Positions 25,856-36,055 are shown, numbered from the stretch's first letter. The stretch: DNA of 64,000 nt from Vreelandella halophila (GCF_009856365.1 NZ_WMEX01000005.1:248001-312000); one strand, 5' to 3'. Notes: generated from the sequence alone by a model not told the origin. Translations and numbers: made by a program.

Positions 25856-27670
25856 TTAATGCATGAGGTAGGCGTCTTCCTTGGACGCCAGGGAGATCTC
25901 GCGCGGGGTAATAACGCCCAGGACATCCGTGGCCCGTTGACTGTTTTCATCATGCATGACGAGAACCACCTCGCAGTTGCTGGCATGCATGGAGCGCATC
26001 AGCTTTGACCAGCTGGTTTCGGACGTGACCCTGAGGAAGTTGCGATCAATGGTCCAGTCAGTGTTTTCCGGAGCGCTCAGAAGATGCAGGTTCTCATGGA
26101 CCACACCATCAATGGTGTCGTCATCCACCGCTATGGCGTAACGGGGGGCCCTTTCCGGGGTGTGGGTCGCCTCCCACTGTCTCAGAAGCTGGACATCAAT
26201 CAGGTCGAATTCGGTATTCATCAGTGTCCCCGCGCTGTGGAGATGGGACGTTGCCGCCTGAAGGCCGTGGGGAACACTGTAGCCCCGTCGTACCAGCTTG
26301 AGGGTATAGATGCTCTCCTCAGTGATCGCCGACCGAACCGCGTAGGCAAAAGACACCGTTGCGATAATCGGCAGCATGGCGGCGTAGTCACCGGTCAGCT
26401 CGAAGACCATGATGACGGCGGTCAGCACCGCACCGGTGGTTCCCGCGATCATGCCGCCCATGCCCGCAATCGCGAGTACCACTGGATCGACGCCGCTGGC
26501 CGGAAAGACCATCAGGACCAGGTTGCCAAACAGGGCTCCGAAGATGGCGCCGAGAAACAGCGAAGGAGCAAAAACGCCGCCGGAGGCGCCGGAGCCCAGC
26601 GTCAGCGCTGTTGCCAGCCATTTACCCAGGAAAAGCAGGGCCAGGAACAGTGGATCGGAGAGGATACTGCGCAGAACATCCAGAATAGTGGGGTAGCCAA
26701 CCCCCCCAATGTGGTATTGGCCGGTATAGACGATGAATCCGTACAGCATGACGCCGACGACAGCCATCCCACTGACATGGCGCACATAGGAGTTGGTGAA
26801 GCGGCGTTCGAACCAGTCTTCGAACGAATAGATGGAGCGGATGAAACCGGATGAAATGACGCCGATCAGCGCCCCCAGCGGAATACAGGCCAACAGTGAG
26901 TAGAAGCCCACCAGATGGTTCTCAAAGACCACCAGCTCGGGGACATCGAACGAGGGGTGGAGGCCGCTGTAGAAACGCCCGATATAGGTCGCCGTTACCG
27001 TGGCAATTGCCACCACGGTGACTGTGCGGGCACTGATCGAGACCAGCATCAGCTCCATGGCAAAGGCGAGCCCGCCAATCGGGGCATTGAAGGTTGCGGC
27101 CACCGCGGCTGCGGCACCTGCGCCCACGAGCACCACCCTCTGGCGTGCCGGCATGGTGATGAGCTGTCCCAGACTGGAACCGAAGGCTGAGCCGATCTGG
27201 ACAATAGGGCCTTCACGCCCGACAGACCCGCCACTGCCAATGGAAACTGCGGAAGTCAGCGCCTTGGCGATCACCACGGAGGGCCGGATCCGGCCCTGGC
27301 TGAAGTAGATGGCGTTCATCACTTCCGGGACCCCGTGGCCGCGGGTTTCCGGAGCAAACCGTTCGGTTATCCAGTTAACGATGATGGCACCGACAACAGG
27401 CACCAGGATGACCCCTGCACCCCAGACGCTCGGGGCGATATGGATATCCGGCTGGAAGGCCAGACTCAGCTCGCCATAGAAAAAGAGGTTGCGGAAAAAA
27501 CCAATGATGGCTTTGAAGGCAATCGCACTGAAACCACCAAAGATACCCACCCCCACTGCCAGGATCAGCATGATGCTGGCGTTGAGAGGCTGGTTCGGGC
27601 TTGCTCCCTCGACCGGAGCTGTGGCTGACCCTTCAGTCTGGTTGTTGGTGGTTTGGCTCATAGAGACCAT
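25856..27670 (-). CDS. CLC family chloride channel/transporter with CBS-like tail (copy 2)
   Basis: 604-aa paralogue of the downstream CLC gene. GREGP (151-155) keeps the external gating Glu153, GASGGVFAP is present, and Tyr is kept in ESIYTLK. Two deviations stand out: the selectivity loop reads GHGVP (111-115), with His where ClcA has the chloride-coordinating Ser, and the internal glutamate position is Leu207 (AMELMLV). The C-terminal 150 residues are CBS-like. MSQTTNN at 27661 is an alternative start; neither has a clear ribosome site. TTGCAG and TATAAG with a short 15-nt spacer near 27690-27716 are a weak promoter candidate. Confidence 0.9.
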   Translation of the reverse strand: MVSMSQTTNNQTEGSATAPVEGASPNQPLNASIMLILAVGVGIFGGFSAIAFKAIIGFFRNLFFYGELSLAFQPDIHIAPSVWGAGVILVPVVGAIIVNWITERFAPETRGHGVPEVMNAIYFSQGRIRPSVVIAKALTSAVSIGSGGSVGREGPIVQIGSAFGSSLGQLITMPARQRVVLVGAGAAAAVAATFNAPIGGLAFAMELMLVSISARTVTVVAIATVTATYIGRFYSGLHPSFDVPELVVFENHLVGFYSLLACIPLGALIGVISSGFIRSIYSFEDWFERRFTNSYVRHVSGMAVVGVMLYGFIVYTGQYHIGGVGYPTILDVLRSILSDPLFLALLFLGKWLATALTLGSGASGGVFAPSLFLGAIFGALFGNLVLMVFPASGVDPVVLAIAGMGGMIAGTTGAVLTAVIMVFELTGDYAAMLPIIATVSFAYAVRSAITEESIYTLKLVRRGYSVPHGLQAATSHLHSAGTLMNTEFDLIDVQLLRQWEATHTPERAPRYAIAVDDDTIDGVVHENLHLLSAPENTDWTIDRNFLRVTSETSWSKLMRSMHASNCEVVLVMHDENSQRATDVLGVITPREISLASKEDAYLMH

Positions 27671-27748
27671 GCGGAGGTAAAGCGATCACTATTCTTATAC
27701 AAAGCGTGAAGCCGCTGCAAGGAATCCTGCTTTTCTGTTCTGAGCAGC

Positions 27749-28471
27749 TTACCCATTGGGGATATCGAATAAACGCCCGAGAGCTGCAGGAACAAAGGTT
27801 TCCGTGCGCAGTATTCGTGGTCCCAGATGCACCGGTTCAAAACCCTGATCGCGGATCAGTTCCACTTCATAGGGAATGAAGCCGCCCTCCGGGCCGATGC
27901 AAAGGCTTACAGGTTCGTCCAGGCCCTGCGGGCAGGCACCGGCGCTGCCGGGATGGGCGATCAGACGGTGGCTCCCGGTTGTGATGGCAGCGAGCTCATC
28001 TTCTACAAAGGGCTTGAAGCGGTTGCGCTGCAGGATTGTCGGCCACCCGGTATCCCGCCCCTGTTCCAGCCCCAGGGTGATCTGTTCAGCAAGGGATTCC
28101 GGTTGCAGCCAGGGGGTCTGCCAGTAGCTTTTCTCCACCCGGTAGCTGTTGACCAGCACGAGGTGCTTGACGCCCATGGAAACGACGGACTGGATGATCC
28201 GGCGCAGCATCTTGGGGCGTGGCAGCGCGAGTACCAGGGTCAGTGGCAGGGGCGCAGGTGGCGCCTCATCCAGTTCTATGGCCAGCGTGGCCTCGTGCGC
28301 ATCCAGGTGTTCGATCCGCCCCGTCCCCATGGTGCTGTCACGCAGTCCCACTCTCAGTGAGTCGCCCGTATTGGCCCCATGTATTTGATGGAGGTGCTGC
28401 AGCTGGCGACCGGTTACACGGGCCCGCTCCGGCGTCACCAACTGTTCCGGGTGAAGCAGGAGCAGGTTCAT
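27749..28471 (-). CDS. rsmE: 16S rRNA m3U1498 methyltransferase RsmE
   Basis: SPOUT-class RNA methyltransferase for U1498 of 16S rRNA. The 240-aa protein has an N-terminal PUA-like part and the knotted SAM-binding end with LCIGPEGGF and LGPRILRTET, the family signature. Its ATG overlaps the tatC stop (ATGA), so it is the last gene of the ubiE-to-tatC transcript. A 78-nt gap separates it from the CLC pair. Confidence 0.96.
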   Translation of the reverse strand: MNLLLLHPEQLVTPERARVTGRQLQHLHQIHGANTGDSLRVGLRDSTMGTGRIEHLDAHEATLAIELDEAPPAPLPLTLVLALPRPKMLRRIIQSVVSMGVKHLVLVNSYRVEKSYWQTPWLQPESLAEQITLGLEQGRDTGWPTILQRNRFKPFVEDELAAITTGSHRLIAHPGSAGACPQGLDEPVSLCIGPEGGFIPYEVELIRDQGFEPVHLGPRILRTETFVPAALGRLFDIPNG

Positions 28472-29232
28472 GCCGCGTCCGCATCATCCGGTGGGCGGCG
28501 GCGCTCGACCATGCGACCGAAGATGAGTCCGATCTCGAACAGCAGCCACATGGGTCCGGCCAGAAGCGTCTGGGAGATCATGTCCGGTGGCGTCATCAGC
28601 ATACCCACCACAAAGCAGCCCACCACCACGTAGGGGCGCTTCTCGCGCAGGGACTGGGTATCCGTGGCACCACTGAGAATCATCAGCATGATGGCGATCG
28701 GGATCTCGAAGGCGATGCCGAAGGCGAACAGCAGCTTGAGCACAAAGCTCAGGTAGCTGCTCATGTCCGTCATGACCGTAACCTCAGCCGGCCCCACGGA
28801 GGTGAAGAAAGCGAATACCAGTGGAAAGACCACGTAGTACGCGAACACTGCCCCCAGGTAGAACAGCAGGATGGAGGAGGCCAGCAGCGGAAAGGCGATG
28901 CGTTTTTCGTGGCGGTACAGCCCCGGGGCCATGAAGCGCCAGATCTGATAGAGCACCACCGGCATGGCCAGGAAGGTGCCCAGCACCAGGGTCAGTTTCA
29001 GGGGCGCGAAGAAGGGGGCTGCCACGTCCGTGGCGATCATGCTGCTGCCCTCGGGCAGATAGGCCCGAAGTGGGCCGGAGAGCCAGGCATAGAGCTGGTT
29101 GGCGAAGGGGTAGAGCGCCAGGAAGATCACCAGGATGGCGAGAATGGCCTTGAGCAGCCGGTTGCGCAGCTCCACCAGGTGGGCCACCAGCGGCATGGTG
29201 TTCTCGTCGAGGGAGTCGTCCTGCTGGCTCAT
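28468..29232 (-). CDS. tatC: Sec-independent protein translocase TatC
   Basis: 254-aa polytopic core of the twin-arginine translocase, which recognises RR signal peptides. It has MPLVAHLVELRNRLLKAI at the N-terminus (the conserved HLxELRxR signal-recognition motif), FMAPGLYRHEKR and six predicted membrane helices. Its start overlaps the tatB stop (ATGA), and its stop overlaps rsmE. The 3' end is hydrophilic, as usual. Confidence 0.97.
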   Translation of the reverse strand: MSQQDDSLDENTMPLVAHLVELRNRLLKAILAILVIFLALYPFANQLYAWLSGPLRAYLPEGSSMIATDVAAPFFAPLKLTLVLGTFLAMPVVLYQIWRFMAPGLYRHEKRIAFPLLASSILLFYLGAVFAYYVVFPLVFAFFTSVGPAEVTVMTDMSSYLSFVLKLLFAFGIAFEIPIAIMLMILSGATDTQSLREKRPYVVVGCFVVGMLMTPPDMISQTLLAGPMWLLFEIGLIFGRMVERRRPPDDADAA

Positions 29233-29585
29233 GAGGGGTTCCGGGGGCCTCCCTGGTGGTCCTTGTCGGTGCCGTCACTGCTGTTGCTGCTGCGGGAGTC
29301 GGATTTCAGGTAGTCCTCATCCAGCTTCGCCTCGTCCAGAGCTTCACGCATGTTCTTCTGGATGTCCTCGTAGCCGATGTCACTCTTCTCCCGGCGCAGC
29401 TGTTCCCGGATCTCCTCGGCCTTGACCTGGCGGTCGAGTTCCTCGGAGAACTGGCGGGTCATGCGGCGGGCCTTGCCGATCCAGTGCCCGGCCGTGCGTG
29501 CCGCTGTGGGCAGCCGTTCCGGCCCCAGTACCAGGAGGGCAATGACGCCGCAGAGGAAGAGCTCCAGGAACCCGAGATCAAACAT
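29229..29585 (-). CDS. tatB: Sec-independent protein translocase TatB
   Basis: 118-aa protein with one N-terminal membrane helix (MFDLGFLELFLCGVIALLVLGPERLP), the invariant Glu at position 8, the GPERLP hinge, an amphipathic helix and a long charged tail. It works with TatC in the receptor complex. It starts 10 nt after tatA ends and overlaps tatC by 4 nt. Confidence 0.95.
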   Translation of the reverse strand: MFDLGFLELFLCGVIALLVLGPERLPTAARTAGHWIGKARRMTRQFSEELDRQVKAEEIREQLRREKSDIGYEDIQKNMREALDEAKLDEDYLKSDSRSSNSSDGTDKDHQGGPRNPS

Positions 29586-29595
29586 TCAGGGCGCC

Positions 29596-29856
29596 TCAGG
29601 AATGCTCGTGATCGCGGCGCTTCTCCGCTTCGGGCGTCTCCTCGCTGTTCTTCTGCTCCAGAGTGCGACCGCCCGGGGTGTCGTCCTCCTGCTCCTCATC
29701 CTTTGACTTCCCGCTGTCGCCATCGTTCATGGCCTGCTTGAAGTTGCGGATGGCGCTGCCGACGTCGCCGCCCATGTTGCGCAGTTTCTTGGTCCCGAAC
29801 ACCAGAATGACGATGCCGAAGACGATCAGAAGCTGCCAGATACTGATTCCACCCAT
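29596..29856 (-). CDS. tatA: Sec-independent protein translocase TatA
   Basis: 86-aa pore-forming Tat subunit: [35 protein letters not shown] gives the single TM, the FGTKKL hinge and the amphipathic helix, followed by an acidic tail. The start at 29856 has GGGAGGAATTC immediately upstream; the in-frame extension to 29940 runs into hisE and is not family-like. It lies 16 nt after hisE. Confidence 0.96.
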   Translation of the reverse strand: MGGISIWQLLIVFGIVILVFGTKKLRNMGGDVGSAIRNFKQAMNDGDSGKSKDEEQEDDTPGGRTLEQKNSEETPEAEKRRDHEHS

Positions 29857-29872
29857 GTTGAATTCCTCCCGT

Positions 29873-30211
29873 TCAGGATTCCGGCGTGCGCCGGGCTTTT
29901 TCTTCAAGGCCGGAGAGGCCGAAACGCCGTGCCAGTTCATCGAGCACTGCGTCCGGGCCTTCGCCCCGGTTGGAGAGCATGACTAGACTGTGGAACCACA
30001 GATCCGCCGTTTCGGCGATCAACTCCCGGTTGTCTCCGGAGTGTTCCGCGTCCTTGGCCGCGATCAGGGTTTCCGTGCATTCCTCCCCGACCTTCTCAAG
30101 AATCTTGTTGAGCCCCTTGTGATGGAGCTTCGCAACGTAGGAGTCGTCCGGGTCCGCATTCCGGCGCCGTTCTTCCAGTACCTCGGCCAGTTGGCTCAGT
30201 ACCGTGTCCAT
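29873..30211 (-). CDS. hisE: Phosphoribosyl-ATP pyrophosphatase
   Basis: Second step of histidine biosynthesis. The 112-aa all-helical MazG-like protein has [26 protein letters not shown] and [17 protein letters not shown], with the acidic metal-binding residues of the EExxE...ExxD pattern. A separate HisE, not fused to HisI as it is in E. coli. Its ATG overlaps the hisI stop by one base. The rest of the his pathway is not in this window. Confidence 0.96.
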   Translation of the reverse strand: MDTVLSQLAEVLEERRRNADPDDSYVAKLHHKGLNKILEKVGEECTETLIAAKDAEHSGDNRELIAETADLWFHSLVMLSNRGEGPDAVLDELARRFGLSGLEEKARRTPES

Positions 30212-30621
30212 CAGCTCTGCTCCGCTCCGTAAATGGCTTCAGGGTCCTTAAGGACCGCTCCGGATTCCTGCCAGGCACCGTTCTCCAGTCGGCGGTAGAA
30301 GCAGTGTCGCCGCCCGGTGTGGCAGGCAATGCCGCCGATCTGTTCCACCCGCAGCAGGATCACATCCGCATCACAGTCCAGCCGCATCTCGTGGACCTTC
30401 TGCACATGGCCGGAACTTTCGCCCTTGTGCCAGAGCCGGTCCCGTGACCGGGAATAATAGACGGCTTCGCCGGTTTCCGCTGTCTTTTCCAGCGCTTCGG
30501 CGTTCATCCAGGCCATCATCAGCACGTCGCCGCTGGCGGTATCCTGGGCGATGGCGGGAACGAGGCCGTCTTCGTTGAAGGCTACCTCGCCGATCCATCC
30601 GGGCTGGGAGTCTGCTGTCAT
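30211..30621 (-). CDS. hisI: Phosphoribosyl-AMP cyclohydrolase
   Basis: Third step of histidine biosynthesis, a zinc enzyme. The 136-aa protein has [34 protein letters not shown] and the metal-ligand DCDADVILL and [15 protein letters not shown] start at ATG 30621, 1 nt after the ubiB stop; an in-frame ATG at 30648 would overlap ubiB. It sits inside the ubi-tat cluster, an arrangement also seen in pseudomonads. Confidence 0.95.
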   Translation of the reverse strand: MTADSQPGWIGEVAFNEDGLVPAIAQDTASGDVLMMAWMNAEALEKTAETGEAVYYSRSRDRLWHKGESSGHVQKVHEMRLDCDADVILLRVEQIGGIACHTGRRHCFYRRLENGAWQESGAVLKDPEAIYGAEQS

Positions 30622-30622
30622 C

Positions 30623-32257
30623 TCAGTGTCCACTGCTGTTACTGCCATACCAGAATAACACGCCGCCGGTGCCCAGCAGAATCCAGCTGGCGGCCGGCAG
30701 GTTCTTCAGCCATTCCTGGAGGCCGGGTTCCGCCACTGCCAGTGCCCCCATTGCACAGGCGGCCGCCCCGAGCAGGGGCCAGAGGCGGAAACGGTGTGTA
30801 TCGGCGGGCGCGGGCTGCGGCTGCACGGGCGGTGGGTCGCCGGCGAGGCGCTCCAGCGCGTCGTGGAACAGCTGGGGCATTTCTGGTGCCTGTTCCGCCC
30901 AGTCCGGCAGGTGTTCGCGCAGTGAGCGCATCACACCGGGCGGGCCCATCTGCTGCTGCATCCAGTTCTCCAGGAAGGGCTGGGCGGTGGCCCAGAGGTC
31001 CAGGTCCGGGTAGAGCTGGCGGCCCAGACCTTCCACGTTGAGCAGGGTTTTCTGCAACAGGACCAGCTGGGGCTGGACCTCCATGTGAAAGCGGCGGGCC
31101 ACCTCGAAAAGGCGCAACAGGAAGTGGCCGAAGGAAATGTCGCGCAGCGGCCTGGCGAAAATGGGTTCGCAGACGGTGCGGATGGCGGCCTCGAATTCAT
31201 CCACGCGGGTGTCGGCGGGGATCCAGCCGGACTGGATATGGAGCGCCGCGACCTGGTGGTAGTCCCGCCGGAAGAAGGCGAGCAGATTGCGCGCCAGGTA
31301 GCTCTTGTCCGAGGGCCCGAGGGTACCGACAATGCCGAAATCCAGCGCGATGTACTGGGGGTCCGCCGGGTTGGAGGCATCCACGAAGATGTTGCCGGGG
31401 TGCATGTCGGCGTGGAAGAAACTGTCCCGGAAAACCTGGGTGAAGAAGATCTCCACGCCCTTCTCCGCCAGCACCTTCATGTCCACGCCGGCGGCGTGGA
31501 GAGCCGCCGTGTCGCCGATGGGGATGCCGCTGACCCGCTCCATGGTGACCACCCGGCGCCCGGTGTGGGACCAGTAGACCTCGGGCACGTAGATCAGCGG
31601 CGAGTCCGGGAAGTTGCGCCGCAGCTGGCTGGCGTTGGCCGCCTCGCGCTGCATATCCAGTTCGTCGAAGATGGTCTTCTCATAGTCCGTCACGACCTCC
31701 ACCGGGCGCAGGCGCGGCCCTTCCGCCCAGAAGCGCTGCAGCAGCCGCGCCATCAGGTGGAGCAGGCGGATGTCCTGGCGGATGACCCGCTCGATGCCGG
31801 GGCGGATGACCTTGACCACCACGGGGGTGCCGTCCAGCAGCTTCGCCCCATGCACCTGCGCCACGGAGGCCGAGGCCAGCGGATCCTGTTCGAATTCGCT
31901 GAAGCAGTCGGCGATGTCCGCTCCCAGTTCCGCTTCCACAATAACGCGGGCGTCATCGCTGTCGAAGGGAGCGACCCGGTCCTGGAGGTGGGCCAGTGAT
32001 TCGGCCATATCCTCGGGCAGCAGGTCGCGCCTTGTGGAGAGGATCTGGCCGAACTTGATGAACACCGGGCCCAGGTCCTCCATGGCCTGGCGCAGGCGTT
32101 CGCCGCGATTGGCTTCCGGCTGCGGGAAGAGACGCCAGGGGGCGATGGCCAGCAGGAAGCGGATGCCTGCCGGCAGGGTCAGGAGGCGCAGGAAGGTGTC
32201 GAGCCGGTAGCGGCTGAAAACCCACAGGATCCGGAGCAGGCGGCCGAGGTTGATCAA
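30623..32257 (-). CDS. ubiB: Ubiquinone biosynthesis kinase-like protein UbiB
   Basis: 544-aa ABC1/ADCK family atypical kinase needed for ubiquinone production. The family's KxGQ motif reads [11 protein letters not shown] near residue 70; the kinase-like core contains [37 protein letters not shown] and [10 protein letters not shown] (the DFG equivalent). Two hydrophobic segments near the C-terminus fit membrane association. It overlaps ubiJ by 4 nt, within ubiE-ubiJ-ubiB as in E. coli. Confidence 0.97.
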   Translation of the reverse strand: MINLGRLLRILWVFSRYRLDTFLRLLTLPAGIRFLLAIAPWRLFPQPEANRGERLRQAMEDLGPVFIKFGQILSTRRDLLPEDMAESLAHLQDRVAPFDSDDARVIVEAELGADIADCFSEFEQDPLASASVAQVHGAKLLDGTPVVVKVIRPGIERVIRQDIRLLHLMARLLQRFWAEGPRLRPVEVVTDYEKTIFDELDMQREAANASQLRRNFPDSPLIYVPEVYWSHTGRRVVTMERVSGIPIGDTAALHAAGVDMKVLAEKGVEIFFTQVFRDSFFHADMHPGNIFVDASNPADPQYIALDFGIVGTLGPSDKSYLARNLLAFFRRDYHQVAALHIQSGWIPADTRVDEFEAAIRTVCEPIFARPLRDISFGHFLLRLFEVARRFHMEVQPQLVLLQKTLLNVEGLGRQLYPDLDLWATAQPFLENWMQQQMGPPGVMRSLREHLPDWAEQAPEMPQLFHDALERLAGDPPPVQPQPAPADTHRFRLWPLLGAAACAMGALAVAEPGLQEWLKNLPAASWILLGTGGVLFWYGSNSSGH

Positions 32258-32877
32258 TGGTCCTCCCCGGGCGCCAGGTTGTTGAGGCGGTTCTCAAGCG
32301 TCTTCACGCGGGATTCCAGCGCATCGATGTCACTGAATCGGGCCTCGGCCTCGTGGCGACCGGGCACCAGGCCGGATTCCTCGTGCAGGTAATCCTCAAT
32401 GTTCGCGTGTACCGAGGCGCGCGCCTGCTGGCTCCAGCGCAGGGCATCCCGCAGACGCCGGGCGATGACGTGAGCGGGCACATCCCCGAGGGTACGGGCC
32501 AGGAAAGCCTCCCAGTCCGGCGCCAGCGCATGCAGTCGGTGTGCGAGGTGGCGGACGCGCTCACTGTCTCCTTCGACCGTGATCAGGCCCTGGTCCAGGC
32601 CGCTGGTGTCGCCGCCAGCCAGTGCCAGAAGCGCCAGTGGCGTGGCGGTGATGTGCGTGTCCGTTCCCGGGCCGGACGGGCCCTGTTTCAGGGCAAGGCG
32701 GTCGCCCGAACGCGCCAGTGTCAGGGTGGCCCCGAAGGGCACCAGTGTGATCGCCACCGGCGCAGCCAGCTCTTCAAGCAGGATGTCCCTGGCCGCCGGG
32801 TCCGCTTCGAGAGCACGGTTCAGGGCGGAGGCGGCCATGGTGGTGGCCTGGTCGAGCAGTGTGCCGCCCAGTCCCAT
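32254..32877 (-). CDS. ubiJ: Ubiquinone biosynthesis accessory factor UbiJ
   Basis: 207-aa protein with an N-terminal SCP2-like lipid-binding fold ([36 protein letters not shown]) and a C-terminal coiled coil ([14 protein letters not shown]). UbiJ helps organise the Ubi enzyme complex. The ATG shares one base with the ubiE stop (TGATG), which fixes the start against a longer, non-conserved extension. Confidence 0.93.
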   Translation of the reverse strand: MGLGGTLLDQATTMAASALNRALEADPAARDILLEELAAPVAITLVPFGATLTLARSGDRLALKQGPSGPGTDTHITATPLALLALAGGDTSGLDQGLITVEGDSERVRHLAHRLHALAPDWEAFLARTLGDVPAHVIARRLRDALRWSQQARASVHANIEDYLHEESGLVPGRHEAEARFSDIDALESRVKTLENRLNNLAPGEDH

Positions 32878-33626
32878 CAGGGCTTGATCCCCGCATGCAG
32901 CGCCACGATGCCGCCGGTCATGTTGTGGTACTTGCACCGCACCAGCCCGGCGTCTTCCATCATGCCCTTGAGGGTTTCCTGGTCCGGGTGCATGCGGATG
33001 GATTCGGCGAGATACTGGTAACTCTCGCTGTCACCAGCCACCAGCCGGCCCATCAGAGGCAGGGCGGTGAAGGAATAGGTGTCGTAGGCCTTGCTGAGCA
33101 GCGGGTTGACCGGCTTGGAGAACTCCAGGATCAGCAGCTTGCCGCCGGGCTTGAGGACGCGGGTCATCTCGCGCAGCGCCAGGTTCTGGTCGGTGACGTT
33201 ACGCAGGCCGAAGGCAATGGAGACGGCATTGAAGTAATTGTCCGGAAAGGGCAGGCACTCGGCGTTGGCCTGCACGTAGTCCACGCGCCCGGCGTAGCCG
33301 CGGTCGATCAGGCGATCCCGGCCCACCTCCAGCATTTCCTGGTTGATATCGGCCAGCACAACTTCGCCTTCGGTGCCCACACGGTCCGCGAACTGCATGG
33401 TCAGATCGCCCGTGCCGCCAGCGATGTCCAGGATCCGGTGGCCGGGGCGCACACTGCTCAGCTCGATGGTGAAGCGCTTCCACAGCCGGTGGATGCCCAT
33501 GGACATCAGGTCGTTCATCAGGTCATACCGGCTGGCAACCGAGGAGAAAACCTGGCCGACGTGCTTCGCTTTTTCCTGCTTCGGCACCTCGCGGTAACCG
33601 AAATGGGTGGTGTCCTGATCCGCCAT
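32877..33626 (-). CDS. ubiE: Ubiquinone/menaquinone C-methyltransferase UbiE
   Basis: 249-aa SAM-dependent methyltransferase that C-methylates the quinone precursor. It has [48 protein letters not shown] as the SAM loop, AFGLRNVTD and [18 protein letters not shown] 33626 is set by a GGAGGT Shine-Dalgarno 4-9 nt upstream; the longer frame to 33803 is spurious. First gene of ubiE-ubiJ-ubiB-hisI-hisE-tatABC-rsmE. TAGAAT at 33658-33653, with a weak CAGACA 17 nt upstream, may be its promoter. Confidence 0.97.
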   Translation of the reverse strand: MADQDTTHFGYREVPKQEKAKHVGQVFSSVASRYDLMNDLMSMGIHRLWKRFTIELSSVRPGHRILDIAGGTGDLTMQFADRVGTEGEVVLADINQEMLEVGRDRLIDRGYAGRVDYVQANAECLPFPDNYFNAVSIAFGLRNVTDQNLALREMTRVLKPGGKLLILEFSKPVNPLLSKAYDTYSFTALPLMGRLVAGDSESYQYLAESIRMHPDQETLKGMMEDAGLVRCKYHNMTGGIVALHAGIKP

Positions 33627-33768
33627 GGGGACCTCCGCTAATGCTTTGGCGTATTCTAACCCCGGAGTGCCCGCTTGTCTGCGCCGGGTGAGCTCCACTC
33701 GCCTCATGGGTCGTAGTTGCGTAAAATTGCGCGCAACGCCCGTAATCATTGTTCGCCGAGGAGTCCCG

Positions 33769-34053
33769 ATGTCCCGTATCCAGATCCACCGCGCGCACGC
33801 CATGGACCATGAACACGCGCTGCGGGTGGCCGATGAGCTGGCCCGGGAGATGACGGCGCACTACGACTTCGAATGGCACTGGGACGGCGAGCGCCTGAAG
33901 CTGCGCCGGACCGGCCTCAAGGGGGAAGTGGCGGTCAACCCGCAGGACATCGGTGTGGACCTGGAGCTGGGCATGATGCTGCGGCCCTTCAAGGGGCGGA
34001 TCGAGCAGGAGGTGGTGCGCCAGCTTGAGGCTATCCTCAAACGCCACAGCTGA
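33769..34053 (+). CDS. Polyhydroxyalkanoic acid system family protein
   Basis: 94-aa cytoplasmic protein resembling the PHA_gran_rgn family. Recognisable parts are [39 protein letters not shown] and [24 protein letters not shown]. Members are often near polyhydroxyalkanoate genes, but many genomes carry the gene elsewhere, and the molecular role is not established. GAGGAG 5 nt before ATG 33769 fixes the start. It is divergent from ubiE, and GTTGCG-10 nt-CGCAAC (33716-33737) lies in the shared promoter region. Confidence 0.8.
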   Translation: MSRIQIHRAHAMDHEHALRVADELAREMTAHYDFEWHWDGERLKLRRTGLKGEVAVNPQDIGVDLELGMMLRPFKGRIEQEVVRQLEAILKRHS

Positions 34054-34069
34054 TCGCCGGGCGCGAGCG

Positions 34070-34816
34070 TCACTCGCGGGGGAGCGGCTCCCCTGCCAGT
34101 ACCTTTTCCATGATGCGGCTTTCGCGTTGGCGGATGGTTTCCAGCAGTTCCGACACGCCGCCCATGGCGCGGAATGCGTGGACGCCTTCTGTAATGAAGC
34201 GATAGAGCTCGCCCAGACCGGCCATGCGCGCGGGCTGATGCATCATCTTCAGCCCCATGCGCAGGGAGCGGTGATTCACGTAGCGCTCCAGATCCCGCCC
34301 CACGGCATCCACCAGTTCGATCTGTCGCCGCCGGTCCGTCACCTGCCCGCAGGCCCGGTAGGCTTCGGCATAGGTGGTGTCGGACATGCCCTCGATACCA
34401 TTGGCATCCAGCGCCCGCTCCCGGGTTAGCCACTCGGTCATGGCCAGGTCCAGGCGCTGGCTGATCAGGTTGAGCTCCACCAGTTGTGACAGGGTGAAGA
34501 GCGCACTGTCGGGGCTCAGGCGGATCAGGTAGGGGAAGATGCGGTCAAAGTCGTCATCGCGGCGGCTGAAATCCTGGGGCGCGTAGAGGTCCTCCAGCAG
34601 GAAATCCAGGGCTTCGCGGTAACGCGGGGATTCGTAAAGGTCCCGGTGCGTCTCGCGCAGACGCGCCGCCTGCCAGAGGCCCAGCGCCTCAATGGCCGGT
34701 TCCAGTGGATGCCCAACCCGTTCCTGCCGGAAGTCGTGGTAGCTGAGCATCAGCTCCTGGAGCCGGCGCGCGTTAGGGGTCCGTGTCTGGGTCTGGGTCA
34801 GCTTGTACCGGTACAC
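34070..34816 (-). CDS. FFLEELY motif protein
   Basis: 248-aa, mostly helical, soluble protein. LDFLLEDLYAPQDFSRRDDDFDRIFP matches the motif that names the FFLEELY family, whose function is unknown. No catalytic signature or membrane segment is evident. It converges with the PHA-system gene, leaving a 16-nt gap, and has a 62-nt gap to the alpha/beta hydrolase stop on its upstream side. Confidence 0.8.
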   Translation of the reverse strand: MYRYKLTQTQTRTPNARRLQELMLSYHDFRQERVGHPLEPAIEALGLWQAARLRETHRDLYESPRYREALDFLLEDLYAPQDFSRRDDDFDRIFPYLIRLSPDSALFTLSQLVELNLISQRLDLAMTEWLTRERALDANGIEGMSDTTYAEAYRACGQVTDRRRQIELVDAVGRDLERYVNHRSLRMGLKMMHQPARMAGLGELYRFITEGVHAFRAMGGVSELLETIRQRESRIMEKVLAGEPLPRE

Positions 34817-34878
34817 ACCCGTCCTCCGTTCATGCGGACGGGCATTCTAGTGGGGGCGGGAATGTCCGACAATGGCGC

Positions 34879-35796
34879 TCAGGCCACCCTGGGGATGTCA
34901 TCCATGGAAGGCACCCACCTTTCACTGTCCAGTGTGATGAAGTGACTGGTGCCCCGGGTCTCCACAATGCGCACCGAGGTTGACGAATGACGGGCGGCAT
35001 TCATCATCGCCTCACGGTCCAGGATGCGGTCGGTTTCCGGGACCAGGATGGTGCCCTGACGGATGTTGGCAAGGATGCTGGTGTCCCACTGCTCCATCCA
35101 GGCCATGATGTTCTCGATATTGCGCACGATGGTCAGATGGTCCTGGGTGGCCGAGAACATCCGGTTGAGCAGCGTCTTCTTGCGCGGGTTCATGCGCCCG
35201 AAGAAAGTCTGGGCATAGGCGGACGAGGGCGTGCTGTTGATGGCGCGCACGATCCAGGGCCACATGCCGTGGCTGACCGGCTCCAGAATGGCCCGGACCA
35301 GAGCGTGGAGTTCGCCCTGGGGCAGCACCGGTGCCTCGAGGACCACGTCGATGTCCTCAAACAGTTCCGGGCGCTGGCGGGCGGCTTCCAGAATCACACC
35401 GCCGCCACGGGAATGGCCGTGTACCCGGATCTGGTTCGAGGAGGGCAGGTTCTCGAGGGTCTGGATGAGGATGCGGGCATCGTACTCAATGGTGGCCTCG
35501 GTGTGCGGGTTGCGCAGCACCCAGTTCGGCCGCTCCAGGTTCGGGCCACTCACCGGAATGTGATAGTTGGAGCAGGTCAGCAGGATCAGCTCGGTGGTGG
35601 GCTCCTGATAGAGCTGGGTGAAATAGCACTGGTTCTCGAGAAAACCATGCACCCCGATCACGGTATGGTGGGCCTCGCCGCTGTGATTGCGCACGGCCAC
35701 AGCGCCGGAGCCGACTTCATAGACCCGCCCGGAGAACATCTCGCTGTATGCGGGTTCGATGCGTTTCTTCAGCTTGCGGATGTCACTGGCTTTCAT
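34879..35796 (-). CDS. Alpha/beta hydrolase
   Basis: 305-aa predicted serine hydrolase. The oxyanion loop is VIGVHGFLEN and the nucleophile elbow is GHSRGGG with Ser129; TILVPETDRIL and GTSHFI near the end supply a candidate Asp and His. No signal peptide. The substrate is unknown; lipase/esterase activity would fit the lipid-storage genes in the region, but this is inference. Divergent from fumC with a 259-nt gap; TATACT at 35873-35868 could be a -10, but no good -35 is visible. Confidence 0.82.
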   Translation of the reverse strand: MKASDIRKLKKRIEPAYSEMFSGRVYEVGSGAVAVRNHSGEAHHTVIGVHGFLENQCYFTQLYQEPTTELILLTCSNYHIPVSGPNLERPNWVLRNPHTEATIEYDARILIQTLENLPSSNQIRVHGHSRGGGVILEAARQRPELFEDIDVVLEAPVLPQGELHALVRAILEPVSHGMWPWIVRAINSTPSSAYAQTFFGRMNPRKKTLLNRMFSATQDHLTIVRNIENIMAWMEQWDTSILANIRQGTILVPETDRILDREAMMNAARHSSTSVRIVETRGTSHFITLDSERWVPSMDDIPRVA

Positions 35797-36055
35797 GACG
35801 CTGATCTCCTGAGCGCGGCCGCATACACCTTTTCGATGACCGGCTTATGACGGAATCTTTACCTTACAGTATAGAAATGAATTTGGGCTGGGGAGTGGAA
35901 TTTTGTAAACAGTCCGCCGGTTGAGACAACAGTCACGCTGGGGCTGATCCGCCTCTTCGACCAATGCATAAGGGCCAATGACTGGAAAACCGGGCCATCG
36001 GAAGGCACTATAGCCGCTGTTCCGAACAGCCTGGTCAAACCTGAGGGAGGTCCGC

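Noticed and set aside
24021-27670. The two CLC genes as one frame-shifted gene
   Set aside because: Each has a complete CLC core and its own C-terminal CBS region; they are paralogues, not halves.
35797-36055. Promoter for the alpha/beta hydrolase at TATACT 35873-35868
   Set aside because: No -35 element at a suitable distance, so the call was not supportable.
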